Assembly: GCA_031769625.1 (NCBI GenBank)
Contig: JAUIMM010000740.1
Span: 734,001 to 798,000 of the forward strand
Reading direction: 5' to 3'
Origin: Taudactylus pleione
Lineage: Eukaryota; Chordata; Amphibia; Anura; Myobatrachidae
Length of the DNA: 64,000 nucleotides
Both the position numbers and the translations under genes were made by a program. Positions 1 to 13,390 of this stretch are shown piece after piece. Position 1 is the stretch's first letter. Every line of letters starts with the position of its first letter. The notes under the pieces were generated by a model. It was not told where the DNA came from. It made no database searches and worked only from the letters and a program-made list of their open reading frames with translations.

Positions 1-1259
1 TAGCAGCGTTAGGTAAGTGAAAGTAGCTCTTAGTGTTAGAAGTGTTAGGTAAGTGAAAGTAGCTGCTTAGTGTTAGGAGTGTTAGGTAAGTGAAAGTAGC
101 TGCTTAGTGTTAGAAGTGTTAGGTAAGTGAAAGTAGCTGCTTAGTGTTAGGAGTGTTAGGTAAGTGAAAGTAGCTCTTAGTGTTAGAAGTGTTAGGTAAG
201 TGAAAGTAGCTGCTTAGTGTTAGAAGTGTTAGGTAAGTGAAAGTAGCTGCTTAGTGTTAGAAGTGTTAGGTAAGTGAAAGTAGCTGCTTAGTGTTAGAAG
301 TGTTAGGTAAGTGAAAGTAGCTGCTTAGTGTTAGAAGTGTTAGGTAAGTGAAAGTAGCTGCTTAGTGTTAGGAGTGTTAGGTAAGTGAAAGTAGCTCTTA
401 GTGTTAGAAGTGTTAGGTAAGTGAAAGTAGCTGCTTAGTGTTAGGAGTGTTAGGTAAGTGAAAGTAGCTCTTAGTGTTAGAAGTATTAGGTAAGTGAAAG
501 TAGCTGCTTAGTGTTAGCAGCGTTAGGTAAGTGAAAGTAGCTTCTTAGTGTTAGAAGTGTTAGGTAAGTGAAAGTAGCTTCTTAGTGTTAGAAGTGTTAG
601 GTAAGTGAAAGTAGCTCTTAGTGTTAGAAGTATTAGGTAAGTGAAAGTAGCTGCTTAGTGTTAGCAGCGTTAGGTAAGTGAAAGTAGCTCTTAGTATTAG
701 AAGTGTTAGGTAAGTGAAAGTAGCTTCTTAGTGTTAGCAGCGTTAGGTAAGTGAAAGTAGCTCTTAGTGTTAGAAGTGTTAGGTAAGTGAAAGTAGCTCT
801 TAGTGTTAGAAGTGTTAGGTAAGTGAAAGTAGCTCTTAGTGTTAGAAGTGTTAGGTAAGTGAAAGTAGCTCTTAGTGTTAGAAGTGTTAGGTAAGTGAAA
901 GTAGCTCTTAGTGTTAGAAGTGTTAGGTAAGTGAAAGTAGCTCTTAGTGTTAGAAGTGTTAGGTAAGTGAAAGTAGCTCTTAGTGTTAGAAGTGTTAGGT
1001 AAGTGAAAGTAGCTTCTTAGTGTTAGCAGCGTTAGGTAAGTGAAAGTAGCTCTTAGTGTTAGAAGTGTTAGGTAAGTGAAAGTAGCTCTTAGTGTTAGAA
1101 GTGTTAGGTAAGTGAAAGTAGCTTCTTAGTGTTAGCAGCATTAGGTAAGTGAAAGTAGCTGCTTAGTGTTAGCAGCGTTAGGTAAGTGAAAGTAGCTCTT
1201 AGTGTTTAGAAGTGTTAGGTAAGTGAAAGTAGCTTCTTAGTGTTAGCAGCGTTAGGTAA

Positions 1260-4200
1260 GTGAAAGTAGCTCTTAGTGTTAGAAGTGTTAGGTAAGTGAA
1301 AGTAGCTCTTAGTGTTAGAAGTGTTAGGTAAGTGAAAGTAGCTCTTAGTGTTAGAAGTATTAGGTAAGTGAAAGTAGCTCTTAGTGTTAGAAGTGTTAGG
1401 TAAGTGAAAGTAGCTCTTAGTGTTAGAAGTGTTAGGTAAGTGAAAGTAGCTCTTAGTGTTAGCAGCGTTAGGTAAGTGAAAGTAGCTGCTTAGTGATAGA
1501 AGTGTTAGGTAAGTGAAAGTAGCTGCTTAGTGTTAGAAGTGTTAGGTAAGTGAAAGTAGCTGCTTAGTGTTAGAAGTGTTAGGTAAGTGAAAGTAGCTTC
1601 TTAGTGTTAGAAGTGTTAGGTAAGTGAAAGTAGCTGCTTAGTGTTAGAAGTGTTAGGTAAGTGAAAGTAGCTCTTAGTGTTAGGAGTGTTAGGTAAGTGA
1701 AAGTAGCTCTTAGTGTTAGAAGTGTTAGGTAAGTGAAAGTAGCTCTTAGTGTTAGAAGTATTAGGTAAGTGAAAGTAGCTGCTTAGTGTTAGCAGCGTTA
1801 GGTAAGTGAAAGTAGCTTCTTAGTGTTCGAAGTATTAGGTAAGTGAAAGTAGCTTCTTAGTGTTAGAAGTGTTAGGTAAGTGAAAGTAGCTGCTTAGTGT
1901 TAGAAGTGTTAGGTAAGTGAAAGTAGCTGCTTAGTGTTAGAAGTGTTAGGTAAGTGAATGTAGCTCTTAGTGTTAGCAGCGTTAGGTAAGTGAAAGTAGC
2001 TGCTTAGTGTTAGAAGTGTTAGGTAAGTGAAAGTAGCTCTTAGTGTTAGGAGTGTTAGGTAAGTGAAAGTAGCTGCTTAGTGTTAGCAGCGTTAGGTAAG
2101 TGAAAGTAGCTGCTTAGTGTTAGAAGTGTTAGGTAAGTGAAAGCAGCTCTTAGTGTTAGAAGTATTAGGTAAGTGAAAGTAGCTTTTAGTGTTAGAAGTG
2201 TTAGGTAAGTGAAAGTAGCTGCTTAGTGTTAGAAGTGTTAGGTAAGTGAAAGTAGCTCTTAGTGTTAGAAGTGTTAGGTGAGTGAAAGTAGCTGCTTAGT
2301 GTTAGCAGCGTTAGGTAAGTGAAAGTAGCTGCTTAGTGTTAGCAGCGTTAGGTAAGTGAATGTAGCTGCTTAGTGTTAGGAGTGTTAGGTAAGTGAAAGT
2401 AGCTCTTAGTGTTAGAAGTGTTAGGTAAGTGAAATTAGCTGCTTAGTGTTAGGAGTGTTAGGTAAGTGAAAGTAGCTGCTTAGTGTTAGGAGTGTTAGGT
2501 AAGTGAAATTAGCTGCTTAGTGTTAGGAGTGTTAGGTAAGTGAAAGTAGCTCCATAGTGTTAGCAGCATTAGGTAAGTGAAAGTAGCTCTTAGTGTTAGA
2601 AGTGTTAGGTAAGGGAAAGTAGCTCTTAGTGTTAGAAGTATTAGGTAAGTGAAAGTAGCTGCTTAGTGTTAGGAGTGTTAGGTAAGTGAAAGTAGCTCTT
2701 AGTGTTAGAAGTATTAGGTAAGTGAAAGTAGCTTCTTAGTGTTAGAAGTATTAGGTAAGTGAAAGTAGCTGCTTAGTTTTAGAAGTGTTAGGTAAGTGAA
2801 AGTAGCTCTTAGTGTTAGAAGTATTAGGTAAGTGAAAGTAGCTCTTAGTGTTAGAAGTGTTAGGTAAGTGAAAGTAGCTTCTTAGTGTTAGCAGCGTTAG
2901 GTAAGTGAAAGTAGCTCTTAGTGTTAGAAGTATTAGGTAAGTGAAAGTAGCTTCTTAGTGTTAGAAGTGTTAGGTAAGTGAAAGTAGCTTCTTAGTGTTA
3001 GAAGTGTTAGGTAAGTGAAAGTAGCTCTTAGTGTTAGCAGCATTAGGTAAGTGAAAGTAGCTCTTAGTGTTAGCAGCGTTAGGTAAGTGAAAGTAGCTGC
3101 TTAGTGTTAGGAGTGTTAGGTAAGTGAAAGTAGCTTCTTAGTGTTAGCAGCGTTAGGTAAGTGAAAATAGCTTCTTAGTGTTAGCAGCGTTAGGTAAGTG
3201 AAAGTAGCTGCTTAGTGTTAGGAGTGTTAGGTAAGTGAAAGTAGCTTCTTAGTGTTAGAAGTGTTAGGTAAGTGAAAGTAGCTCTTAGTGTTAGAAGTAT
3301 TAGGTAAGTGAAAGTAGCTGCTTAGTGTTAGAAGTGTTAGGTAAGTGAAAGTAGCTGCTTAGTGTTAGCAGCGTTAGGTAAGTGAAAGTAGCTTCTTAGT
3401 GTTAGAAGTGTTAGGTAAGTGAAAGTAGCTGCTTAGTGTTAGAAGTGTTAGGTAAGTGAAAGTAGCTGCTTAGTGTTAGCAGCGTTAGGTAAGTGAAAGT
3501 AGCTGCTTAGTGTTAGAAGTGTTAGGTAAGTGAAAGTAGCTTCTTAGTGTTAGAAGTATTAGGTAAGTGAAAGTAGCTCTTAGTGTTAGAAGTATTAGGT
3601 AAGTGAAAGTAGCTGCTTAGTGTTAGCAGCGTTAGGTAAGTGAAAGTAGCATCTTAGTGTTAGAAGTGTTAGGTAAGTGAAAGTAGCTTCTTAGTGTTAG
3701 AAGTGTTAGATAAGTGAAAGTAGCTCTTAGTGTTAGAAGTATTAGGTAAGTGAAAGTAGCTGCTTAGTGTTAGAAGTGTTAGGTAAGTGAAAGTAGCTCT
3801 TAGTGTTAGAAGTGTTAGGTAAGTGAAAGTAGCTCTTAGTGTTAGAAGTGTTAGGTAAGTGAAAGTAGCTCTTAGTGTTAGAAGTGTTAGGTAAGTGAAA
3901 GTAGCTCTTAGTGTTAGAAGTGTTAGGTAAGTGAAAGTAGCTCTTAGTGTTAGAAGTATTAGGTAAGTGAAAGTAGCTCTTAGTGTTAGAAGTGTTAGGT
4001 AAGTGAAAGTAGCTCTTAGTGTTAGAAGTGTTAGGTAAGTGAAAGTAGCTCTTAGTGTTAGCAGCGTTAGGTAAGTGAAAGTAGCTGCTTAGTGATAGAA
4101 GTGTTAGGTAAGTGAAAGTAGCTGCTTAGTGTTAGAAGTGTTAGGTAAGTGAAAGTAGCTGCTTAGTGTTAGAAGTGTTAGGTAAGTGAAAGTAGCTTCT

Positions 4201-7200
4201 TAGTGTTAGAAGTGTTAGGTATGTGAAAGTAGCTGCTTAGTGTTAGAAGTGTTAGGTAAGTGAAAGTAGCTCTTAGTGTTAGGAGTGTTAGGTAAGTGAA
4301 AGTAGCTCTTAGTGTTAGAAGTGTTAGGTAAGTGAAAGTAGCTCTTAGTGTTAGAAGTATTAGGTAAGTGAAAGTAGCTGCTTAGTGTTAGCAGCGTTAG
4401 GTAAGTGAAAGTAGCTTCTTAGTGTTCGAAGTATTAGGTAAGTGAAAGTAGCCTCTTAGTGTTAGAAGTGTTAGGTAAGTGAAAGTAGCTGCTTAGTGTT
4501 AGAAGTGTTAGGTAAGTGAAAGTAGCTGCTTAGTGTTAGAAGTGTTAGGTAAGTGAATGTAGCTCTTAGTGTTAGCAGCGTTAGGTAAGTGAAAGTAGCT
4601 GCTTAGTGTTAGAAGTGTTAGGTAAGTGAAAGTAGCTCTTAGTGTTAGGAGTGTTAGGTAAGTGAAAGTAGCTGCTTAGTGTTAGCAGCGTTAGGTAAGT
4701 GAAAGTAGCTGCTTAGTGTTAGAAGTGTTAGGTAAGTGAAAGCAGCTCTTAGTGTTAGAAGTATTAGGTAAGTGAAAGTAGCTTTTAGTGTTAGAAGTGT
4801 TAGGTAAGTGAAAGTAGCTGCTTAGTGTTAGAAGTGTTAGGTAAGTGAAAGTAGCTCTTAGTGTTAGAAGTGTTAGGTGAGTGAAAGTAGCTGCTTAGTG
4901 TTAGCAGCGTTAGGTAAGTGAAAGTAGCTGCTTAGTGTTAGCAGCGTTAGGTAAGTGAATGTAGCTGCTTAGTATTAGGAGTGTTAGGTAAGTGAAAGTA
5001 GCTCTTAGTGTTAGAAGTGTTAGGTAAGTGAAATTAGCTGCTTAGTGTTAGGAGTGTTAGGTAAGTGAAAGTAGCTGCTTAGTGTTAGGAGTGTTAGGTA
5101 AGTGAAATTAGCTGCTTAGTGTTAGGAGTGTTAGGTAAGTGAAAGTAGCTCCATAGTGTTAGCAGCATTAGGTAAGTGAAAGTAGCTCTTAGTGTTAGAA
5201 GTGTTAGGTAAGGGAAAGTAGCTCTTAGTGTTAGAAGTATTAGGTAAGTGAAAGTAGCTGCTTAGTGTTAGGAGTGTTAGGTAAGTGAAAGTAGCTCTTA
5301 GTGTTAGAAGTATTAGGTAAGTGAAAGTAGCTTCTTAGTGTTAGAAGTATTAGGTAAGTGAAAGTAGCTGCTTAGTTTTAGAAGTGTTAGGTAAGTGAAA
5401 GTAGCTCTTAGTGTTAGAAGTATTAGGTAAGTGAAAGTAGCTTCTTAGTGTTAGAAGTGTTAGGTAAGTGAAAGTAGCTCTTAGTGTTAGCAGCATTAGG
5501 TAAGTGAAAGTAGCTCTTAGTGTTAGCAGCGTTAGGTAAGTGAAAGTAGCTGCTTAGTGTTAGGAGTGTTAGGTAAGTGAAAGTAGCTTCTTAGTGTTAG
5601 CAGCGTTAGGTAAGTGAAAATAGCTTCTTAGTGTTAGCAGCGTTAGGTAAGTGAAAGTAGCTGCTTAGTGTTAGGAGTGTTAGGTAAGTGAAAGTAGCTT
5701 CTTAGTGTTAGAAGTGTTAGGTAAGTGAAAGTAGCTCTTAGTGTTAGAAGTATTAGGTAAGTGAAAGTAGCTGCTTAGTGTTAGAAGTGTTAGGTAAGTG
5801 AAAGTAGCTGCTTAGTGTTAGCAGCGTTAGGTAAGTGAAAGTAGCTTCTTAGTGTTAGAAGTGTTAGGTAAGTGAAAGTAGCTGCTTAGTGTTAGAAGTG
5901 TTAGGTAAGTGAAAGTAGCTGCTTAGTGTTAGCAGCGTTAGGTAAGTGAAAGTAGCTGCTTAGTGTTAGAAGTGTTAGGTAAGTGAAAGTAGCTCTTAGA
6001 CTTAGAAGTGTTAGGTAAGTGAAAGTAGCTGCTTAGTGTTAGCAGCGTTAGGTAAGTGAAAGTAGCATCTTAGTGTTAGAAGTGTTAGGTAAGTGAAAGT
6101 AGCTTCTTAGTGTTAGAAGTATTAGGTAAGTGAAAGTAGCTCTTAGTGTTAGAAGTATTAGGTAAGTGAAAGTAGCTGCTTAGTGTTAGCAGCGTTAGGT
6201 AAGTGAAAGTAGCATCTTAGTGTTAGAAGTGTTAGGTAAGTGAAAGTAGCTTCTTAGTGTTAGAAGTGTTAGATAAGTGAAAGTAGCTCTTAGTGTTAGA
6301 AGTATTAGGTAAGTGAAAGTAGCTGCTTAGTGTTAGAAGTGTTAGGTAAGTGAAAGTAGCTCTTAGTGTTAGAAGTGTTAGGTAAGTGAAAGTAGCTGCT
6401 TAGTGTTAGCAGCGTTAGGTAAGTGAAAGTAGCTTCTTAGTGTTAGAAGTGTTAGGTAAGTGAAAGTAGCTTCTTAGTGTTAGAAGTGTTAGGTAAGTGA
6501 AAGTAGCTCTTAGTGTTAGAAGTATTAGGTAAGTGAAAGTAGCTCTTAGTGTTAGAAGTGTTAGGTAAGTGAAAGTAGCTGCTTAGTGTTAGCAGCGTTA
6601 GGTAAGTGAAAGTAGCTTCTTAGTGTTAGAAGTGTTAGGTAAGTGAAAGTAGCTTCTTAGTGTTAGAAGTGTTAGGTAAGTGAAAGTAGCTCTTAGTGTT
6701 AGAAGTATTAGGTAAGTGAAAGTAGCTGCTTAGTGTTAGCAGCGTTAGGTAAGTGAAAGTAGCTGCTTAGTGTTAGAAGTGTTAGGTAAGTGAAAGTAGC
6801 TCTTAGTGTTAGGAGTGTTAGGTAAGTGAAAGTAGCTCTTAGTGTTAGAAGTGTTAGGTAAGTGAAAGTAGCTCTTAGTGTTAGAAGTATTAGGTAAGTG
6901 AAAGTAGCTGCTTAGTGTTAGCAGCGTTAGGTAAGTGAAAGTAGCTTCTTAGTGTTCGAAGTATTAGGTAAGTGAAAGTAGCTTCTTAGTGTTAGAAGTG
7001 TTAGGTAAGTGAAAGTAGCTGCTTAGTGTTAGAAGTGTTAGGTAAGTGAAAGTAGCTGCTTAGTGTTAGAAGTGTTAGGTAAGTGAATGTAGCTCTTAGT
7101 GTTAGCAGCGTTAGGTAAGTGAAAGTAGCTGCTTAGTGTTAGAAGTGTTAGGTAAGTGAAAGTAGCTCTTAGTGTTAGGAGTGTTAGGTAAGTGAAAGTA

Positions 7201-8850
7201 GCTGCTTAGTGTTAGCAGCGTTAGGTAAGTGAAAGTAGCTGCTTAGTGTTAGAAGTGTTAGGTAAGTGAAAGCAGCTCTTAGTGTTAGAAGTATTAGGTA
7301 AGTGAAAGTAGCTTTTAGTGTTAGAAGTGTTAGGTAAGTGAAAGTAGCTGCTTAGTGTTAGAAGTGTTAGGTAAGTGAAAGTAGCTCTTAGTGTTAGAAG
7401 TGTTAGGTGAGTGAAAGTAGCTGCTTAGTGTTAGCAGCGTTAGGTAAGTGAAAGTAGCTGCTTAGTGTTAGCAGCGTTAGGTAAGTGAATGTAGCTGCTT
7501 AGTGTTAGGAGTGTTAGGTAAGTGAAAGTAGCTCTTAGTGTTAGAAGTGTTAGGTAAGTGAAATTAGCTGCTTAGTGTTAGGAGTGTTAGGTAAGTGAAA
7601 GTAGCTGCTTAGTGTTAGGAGTGTTAGGTAAGTGAAATTAGCTGCTTAGTGTTAGGAGTGTTAGGTAAGTGAAAGTAGCTCCATAGTGTTAGCAGCATTA
7701 GGTAAGTGAAAGTAGCTCTTAGTGTTAGAAGTGTTAGGTAAGGGAAAGTAGCTCTTAGTGTTAGAAGTATTAGGTAAGTGAAAGTAGCTGCTTAGTGTTA
7801 GGAGTGTTAGGTAAGTGAAAGTAGCTCTTAGTGTTAGAAGTATTAGGTAAGTGAAAGTAGCTTCTTAGTGTTAGAAGTATTAGGTAAGTGAAAGTAGCTG
7901 CTTAGTTTTAGAAGTGTTAGGTAAGTGAAAGTAGCTCTTAGTGTTAGAAGTATTAGGTAAGTGAAAGTAGCTTCTTAGTGTTAGAAGTGTTAGGTAAGTG
8001 AAAGTAGCTCTTAGTGTTAGCAGCATTAGGTAAGTGAAAGTAGCTCTTAGTGTTAGCAGCGTTAGGTAAGTGAAAGTAGCTGCTTAGTGTTAGGAGTGTT
8101 AGGTAAGTGAAAGTAGCTTCTTAGTGTTAGCAGCGTTAGGTAAGTGAAAATAGCTTCTTAGTGTTAGCAGCGTTAGGTAAGTGAAAGTAGCTGCTTAGTG
8201 TTAGGAGTGTTAGGTAAGTGAAAGTAGCTTCTTAGTGTTAGAAGTGTTAGGTAAGTGAAAGTAGCTCTTAGTGTTAGAAGTATTAGGTAAGTGAAAGTAG
8301 CTGCTTAGTGTTAGAAGTGTTAGGTAAGTGAAAGTAGCTGCTTAGTGTTAGCAGCGTTAGGTAAGTGAAAGTAGCTTCTTAGTGTTAGAAGTGTTAGGTA
8401 AGTGAAAGTAGCTGCTTAGTGTTAGAAGTGTTAGGTAAGTGAAAGTAGCTGCTTAGTGTTAGCAGCGTTAGGTAAGTGAAAGTAGCTGCTTAGTGTTAGA
8501 AGTGTTAGGTAAGTGAAAGTAGCTCTTAGACTTAGAAGTGTTAGGTAAGTGAAAGTAGCTGCTTAGTGTTAGCAGCGTTAGGTAAGTGAAAGTAGCATCT
8601 TAGTGTTAGAAGTGTTAGGTAAGTGAAAGTAGCTTCTTAGTGTTAGAAGTATTAGGTAAGTGAAAGTAGCTCTTAGTGTTAGAAGTATTAGGTAAGTGAA
8701 AGTAGCTGCTTAGTGTTAGCAGCGTTAGGTAAGTGAAAGTAGCATCTTAGTGTTAGAAGTGTTAGGTAAGTGAAAGTAGCTTCTTAGTGTTAGAAGTGTT
8801 AGATAAGTGAAAGTAGCTCTTAGTGTTAGAAGTATTAGGTAAGTGAAAGT
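1260..8850 (+). repeat. Higher-order repeat A, 2.53-2.60 kb unit, about 2.8 copies
   Basis: Rare private variants recur in order at fixed spacing. The variant gttcgaag is at about 1826, 4425 and 6955. The variant aaggg is at 2611, 5210 and 7740. The variant gttagataag is near 3705, 6268 and 8798. Copy 1 to copy 2 is offset 2,599 bp, shrinking to 2,563 bp near the end; copy 2 to copy 3 is 2,530 bp. Approximate copies are 1260-3858, 3859-6390 and 6755-8850, the last truncated at its left side. The variant cttagactt (about 5996 and 8526) occurs only in copies 2 and 3, so those two are the closer pair. Boundaries are by eye, good to about one monomer. Confidence 0.88.
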
Positions 8851-9239
8851 AGTTCTTAGTGTTAGAAGTGTTAGGTAAGTGAAAGTAGCTCTTAGTGTTA
8901 GAAGTGTTAGGTAAGTGAAAGTAGCTCTTAGTGTTAGAAGTATTAGGTAAGTGAAAGTAGTTCTTAGTGTTAGAAGTGTTAGGTAAGTGAAAGTAGCTCT
9001 TAGTGTTAGAAGTATTAGGTAAGTGAAAGTAGCTCTTAGTGTTAGAAGTGTTAGGTAAGTGAAAGTAGCTGCTTAGTGTTAGAAGTGTTAGGTAAGTGAA
9101 AGTAGCTCTTAGTGATAGAAGTGTTAGGTAAGTGAAAGTAGCTGCTTAGTGTTAGAAGTGTTAGGTAAGTGAAAGTAGCTGCTTAGTGTTAGAAGTGTTA
9201 GGTAAGTGAAAGTAGCTTCTTAGTGTTAGAAGTGTTAGG

Positions 9240-12200
9240 TAAGTGAAAGTAGCTGCTTAGTGTTAGAAGTGTTAGGTAAGTGAAAGTAGCTCTTAGTGTT
9301 AGGAGTGTTAGGTAAGTGAAAGTAGCTCTTAGTGTTAGAAGTGTTAGGTAAGTGAAAGTAGCTCTTAGTGTTAGAAGTGTTAGGTAAGTGAAAGTAGTTT
9401 CTTAGTGTTAGAAGTGTTAGGTAAGTGAAAGTAGCTGCTTAGTGTTAGCAGCGTTAGGTAAGTGAAAGTAGCCCATTAGTGTTAGAAGTGTTAGGTAAGT
9501 GAAAGTAGCTGCTTAGTGTTAGCAGCGTTAGGTAAGTGAAAGTAGCTTCTTAGTGTTAGAAGTGTTAGGTAAGTGAAAGTAGCTGCTTAGTGTTAGAAGT
9601 GTTAGGTAAGTGAAAGTAGCTGCTTAGTGTTAGCAGCGTTAGGTAAGTGAAAGTAGCTTCTTAGTGTTAGGAGTGTTAGGTAAGTGAAAGTAGCTCTTAG
9701 TGTTAGAAGTGTTAGGTAAGTGAAAGTAGCTCTTAGTGTTAGAAGTATTAGCTAAGTGAAAGTAGCTGCTTAGTGTTAGCAGCGTTAGGTAAGTGAAAGT
9801 AGCTGCTTAGTGTTAGAAGTGTTAGGTAAGTGAAAGTAGCTCTTAGTGTTAGAAGTGTTAGGTAAGTGAAAGTAGCTGCTTAGTGTTAGAAGTATTAGGT
9901 AAGTGAAAGTAGCTCTTAGTGTTAGAAGTATTAGGTAAGTGAAAGTAGCTTCTTAGTGTTAGAAGTATTAGGTAAGTGAAAGTAGCTGCTTAGTGTTAGA
10001 AGTGTTAGGTAAGTGAAAGTAGCTGCTTAGTGTTAGAAGTGTTAGGTAAGTGAAAGTAGCTCTTAGTGTTAGAAGTATTAGGTAAGTGAAAGTAGCTGCT
10101 TAGTGTTAGAAGTATTAGGTAAGTGAAAGTAGCTCTTAGTGTTAGAAGTATTAGGTAAGTGAAAGTAGCTTCTTAGTGTTAGAAGTATTAGGTAAGTGAA
10201 AGTAGCTGCTTAGTGTTAGAAGTGTTAGGTAAGTGAAAGTAGCTGCTTAGTGTTAGAAGTGTTAGGTAAGTGAAAGTAGCTCTTAGTGTTAGAAGTATTA
10301 GGTAAGTGAAAGTAGCTGCTTAGTGTTAGAAGTGTTAGGTAAGTGAAAGTAGCTGCTTAGTGTTAGAAGTGTTAGGTAAGTGAAAGTAGCTCTTAGTGTT
10401 AGAAGTATTAGGTAAGTGAAAGTAGCTCTTAGTGTTAGAAGTGTTAGGTAAGTGAAAGTAGCTGCTTAGTGTTAGAAGTGTTAGGTAAGTGAAAGTAGCT
10501 GCTTAGTGTTAGCAGCGTTAGGTAAGTGAAAGTAGCTTCTTAGTGTTAGGAGTGTTAGGTAAGTGAAAGTAGCTCTTAGTGTTAGAAGTGTTAGGTAAGT
10601 GAAAGTAGCTCTTAGTGTTAGAAGTATTAGCTAAGTGAAAGTAGCTGCTTAGTGTTAGCAGCGTTAGGTAAGTGAAAGTAGCTGCTTAGTGTTAGAAGTG
10701 TTAGGTAAGTGAAAGTAGCTCTTAGTGTTAGAAGTGTTAGGTAAGTGAAAGTAGCTGCTTAGTGTTAGAAGTATTAGGTAAGTGAAAGTAGCTCTTAGTG
10801 TTAGAAGTATTAGGTAAGTGAAAGTAGCTTCTTAGTGTTAGAAGTATTAGGTAAGTGAAAGTAGCTGCTTAGTGTTAGAAGTGTTAGGTAAGTGAAAGTA
10901 GCTGCTTAGTGTTAGAAGTGTTAGGTAAGTGAAAGTAGCTCTTAGTGTTAGAAGTATTAGGTAAGTGAAAGTAGCTGCTTAGTGTTAGAAGTATTAGGTA
11001 AGTGAAAGTAGCTCTTAGTGTTAGAAGTATTAGGTAAGTGAAAGTAGCTTCTTAGTGTTAGAAGTATTAGGTAAGTGAAAGTAGCTGCTTAGTGTTAGAA
11101 GTGTTAGGTAAGTGAAAGTAGCTGCTTAGTGTTAGAAGTGTTAGGTAAGTGAAAGTAGCTCTTAGTGTTAGAAGTATTAGGTAAGTGAAAGTAGCTGCTT
11201 AGTGTTAGAAGTGTTAGGTAAGTGAAAGTAGCTGCTTAGTGTTAGAAGTGTTAGGTAAGTGAAAGTAGCTCTTAGTGTTAGAAGTATTAGGTAAGTGAAA
11301 GTAGCTCTTAGTGTTAGAAGTGTTAGGTAAGTGAAAGTAGCTGCTTAGTGTTAGCAGCATTAGGTAAGTGAAAGTAGCTCTTAGTGTTAGAAGTGTTAGG
11401 TAAGTGAAAGTAGCTGCTTAGTGTTAGAAGTGTTAGGTAAGTGAAAGTAGCTCTTAGTGTTAGAAGTGTTAGGTAAGTGAAAGTAGCTGCTTAGTGTTAG
11501 AAGTGTTAGGTAAGTGAAAGTAGCTCTTAGTGTTAGGAGTGTTAGGTAAGTGAAAGTAGCTCTTAGTGTTAGAAGTGTTAGGTAAGTGAAAGTAGCTCTT
11601 AGTGTTAGAAGTGTTAGGTAAGTGAAAGTAGCTTCTTAGTGTTAGAAGTGTTAGGTAAGTGAAAGTAGCTGCTTAGTGTTAGCAGCGTTAGGTAAGTGAA
11701 AGTAGCCCATTAGTGTTAGAAGTGTTAGGTAAGTGAAAGTAGCTGCTTAGTGTTAGCAGCGTTAGGTAAGTGAAAGTAGCTTCTTAGTGTTAGAAGTGTT
11801 AGGTAAGTGAAAGTAGCTGCTTAGTGTTAGAAGTGTTAGGTAAGTGAAAGTAGCTGCTTAGTGTTAGCAGCGTTAGGTAAGTGAAAGTAGCTTCTTAGTG
11901 TTAGGAGTGTTAGGTAAGTGAAAGTAGCTCTTAGTGTTAGAAGTGTTAGGTAAGTGAAAGTAGCTCTTAGTGTTAGAAGTATTAGCTAAGTGAAAGTAGC
12001 TGCTTAGTGTTAGCAGCGTTAGGTAAGTGAAAGTAGCTGCTTAGTGTTAGAAGTGTTAGGTAAGTGAAAGTAGCTCTTAGTGTTAGAAGTGTTAGGTAAG
12101 TGAAAGTAGCTGCTTAGTGTTAGAAGTATTAGGTAAGTGAAAGTAGCTCTTAGTGTTAGAAGTATTAGGTAAGTGAAAGTAGCTTCTTAGTGTTAGAAGT

Positions 12201-13390
12201 ATTAGGTAAGTGAAAGTAGCTGCTTAGTGTTAGAAGTGTTAGGTAAGTGAAAGTAGCTGCTTAGTGTTAGAAGTGTTAGGTAAGTGAAAGTAGCTGCTTA
12301 GTGTTAGCAGCGTTAGGTAAGTGAAAGTAGCTGCTTAGTGTTAGAAGTGTTAGGTAAGTGAAAGTAGCTGCTTAGTGTTGGAAGTGTTAGGTAAGTGAAA
12401 GTAGCTTCTTAGTGTTAGAAGTGTTAGGTAAGTGAAAGTAGCTGCTTAGTGTTAGAAGTGTTAGGTAAGTGAAAGTAGCTCTTAGTGTTAGGAGTGTTAG
12501 GTAAGTGAAAGTAGCTCTTAGTGTTAGAAGTGTTAGGTAAGTGAAAGTAGCTCTTAGTGTTAGAAGTGTTAGGTAAGTGAAAGTAGCTTCTTAGTGTTAG
12601 AAGTGTTAGGTAAGTGAAAGTAGCTGCTTAGTGTTAGCAGCGTTAGGTAAGTGAAAGTAGCCCATTAGTGTTAGAAGTGTTAGGTAAGTGAAAGTAGCTG
12701 CTTAGTGTTAGCAGCGTTAGGTAAGTGAAAGTAGCTTCTTAGTGTTAGAAGTGTTAGGTAAGTGAAAGTAGCTGCTTAGTGTTAGCAGCGTTAGGTAAGT
12801 GAAAGTAGCTTCTTAGTGTTAGGAGTGTTAGGTAAGTGAAAGTAGCTCTTAGTGTTAGAAGTGTTAGGTAAGTGAAAGTAGCTCTTAGTGTTAGAAGTAT
12901 TAGCTAAGTGAAAGTAGCTGCTTAGTGTTAGCAGCGTTAGGTAAGTGAAAGTAGCTGCTTAGTGTTAGAAGTGTTAGGTAAGTGAAAGTAGCTCTTAGTG
13001 TTAGAAGTGTTAGGTAAGTGAAAGTAGCTGCTTAGTGTTAGAAGTATTAGGTAAGTGAAAGTAGCTCTTAGTGTTAGAAGTATTAGGTAAGTGAAAGTAG
13101 CTTCTTAGTGTTAGAAGTATTAGGTAAGTGAAAGTAGCTGCTTAGTGTTAGAAGTGTTAGGTAAGTGAAAGTAGCTGCTTAGTGTTAGAAGTGTTAGGTA
13201 AGTGAAAGTAGCTCTTAGTGTTAGAAGTATTAGGTAAGTGAAAGTAGCTGCTTAGTGTTAGAAGTATTAGGTAAGTGAAAGTAGCTGCTTAGTGTTAGAA
13301 GTATTAGGTAAGTGAAAGTAGCTGCTTAGTGTTAGAAGTGTTAGGTAAGTGAAAGTAGCTGCTTAGTGTTAGAAGTGTTAGGTAAGTGAA
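9240..13390 (+). repeat. Higher-order repeat B, nested 220/879/955/2,234-bp duplications
   Basis: The variant cccattag occurs at 9472, 11706 and 12661 (spacings 2,234 and 955). The variant attagctaag has its gctaag at 9751, 10630, 11985 and 12903 (spacings 879, 1,355 and 918). The 955 versus 918 difference is exactly one 37-bp monomer. Inside the block, a six-monomer cassette repeats at 220 bp (9871 and 10091, and again in the 879-bp copy). The pattern is a cassette duplicated, then the pair duplicated, then partly duplicated again. A further copy of the gctaag variant at 15844 links this block to the next. Confidence 0.82.
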
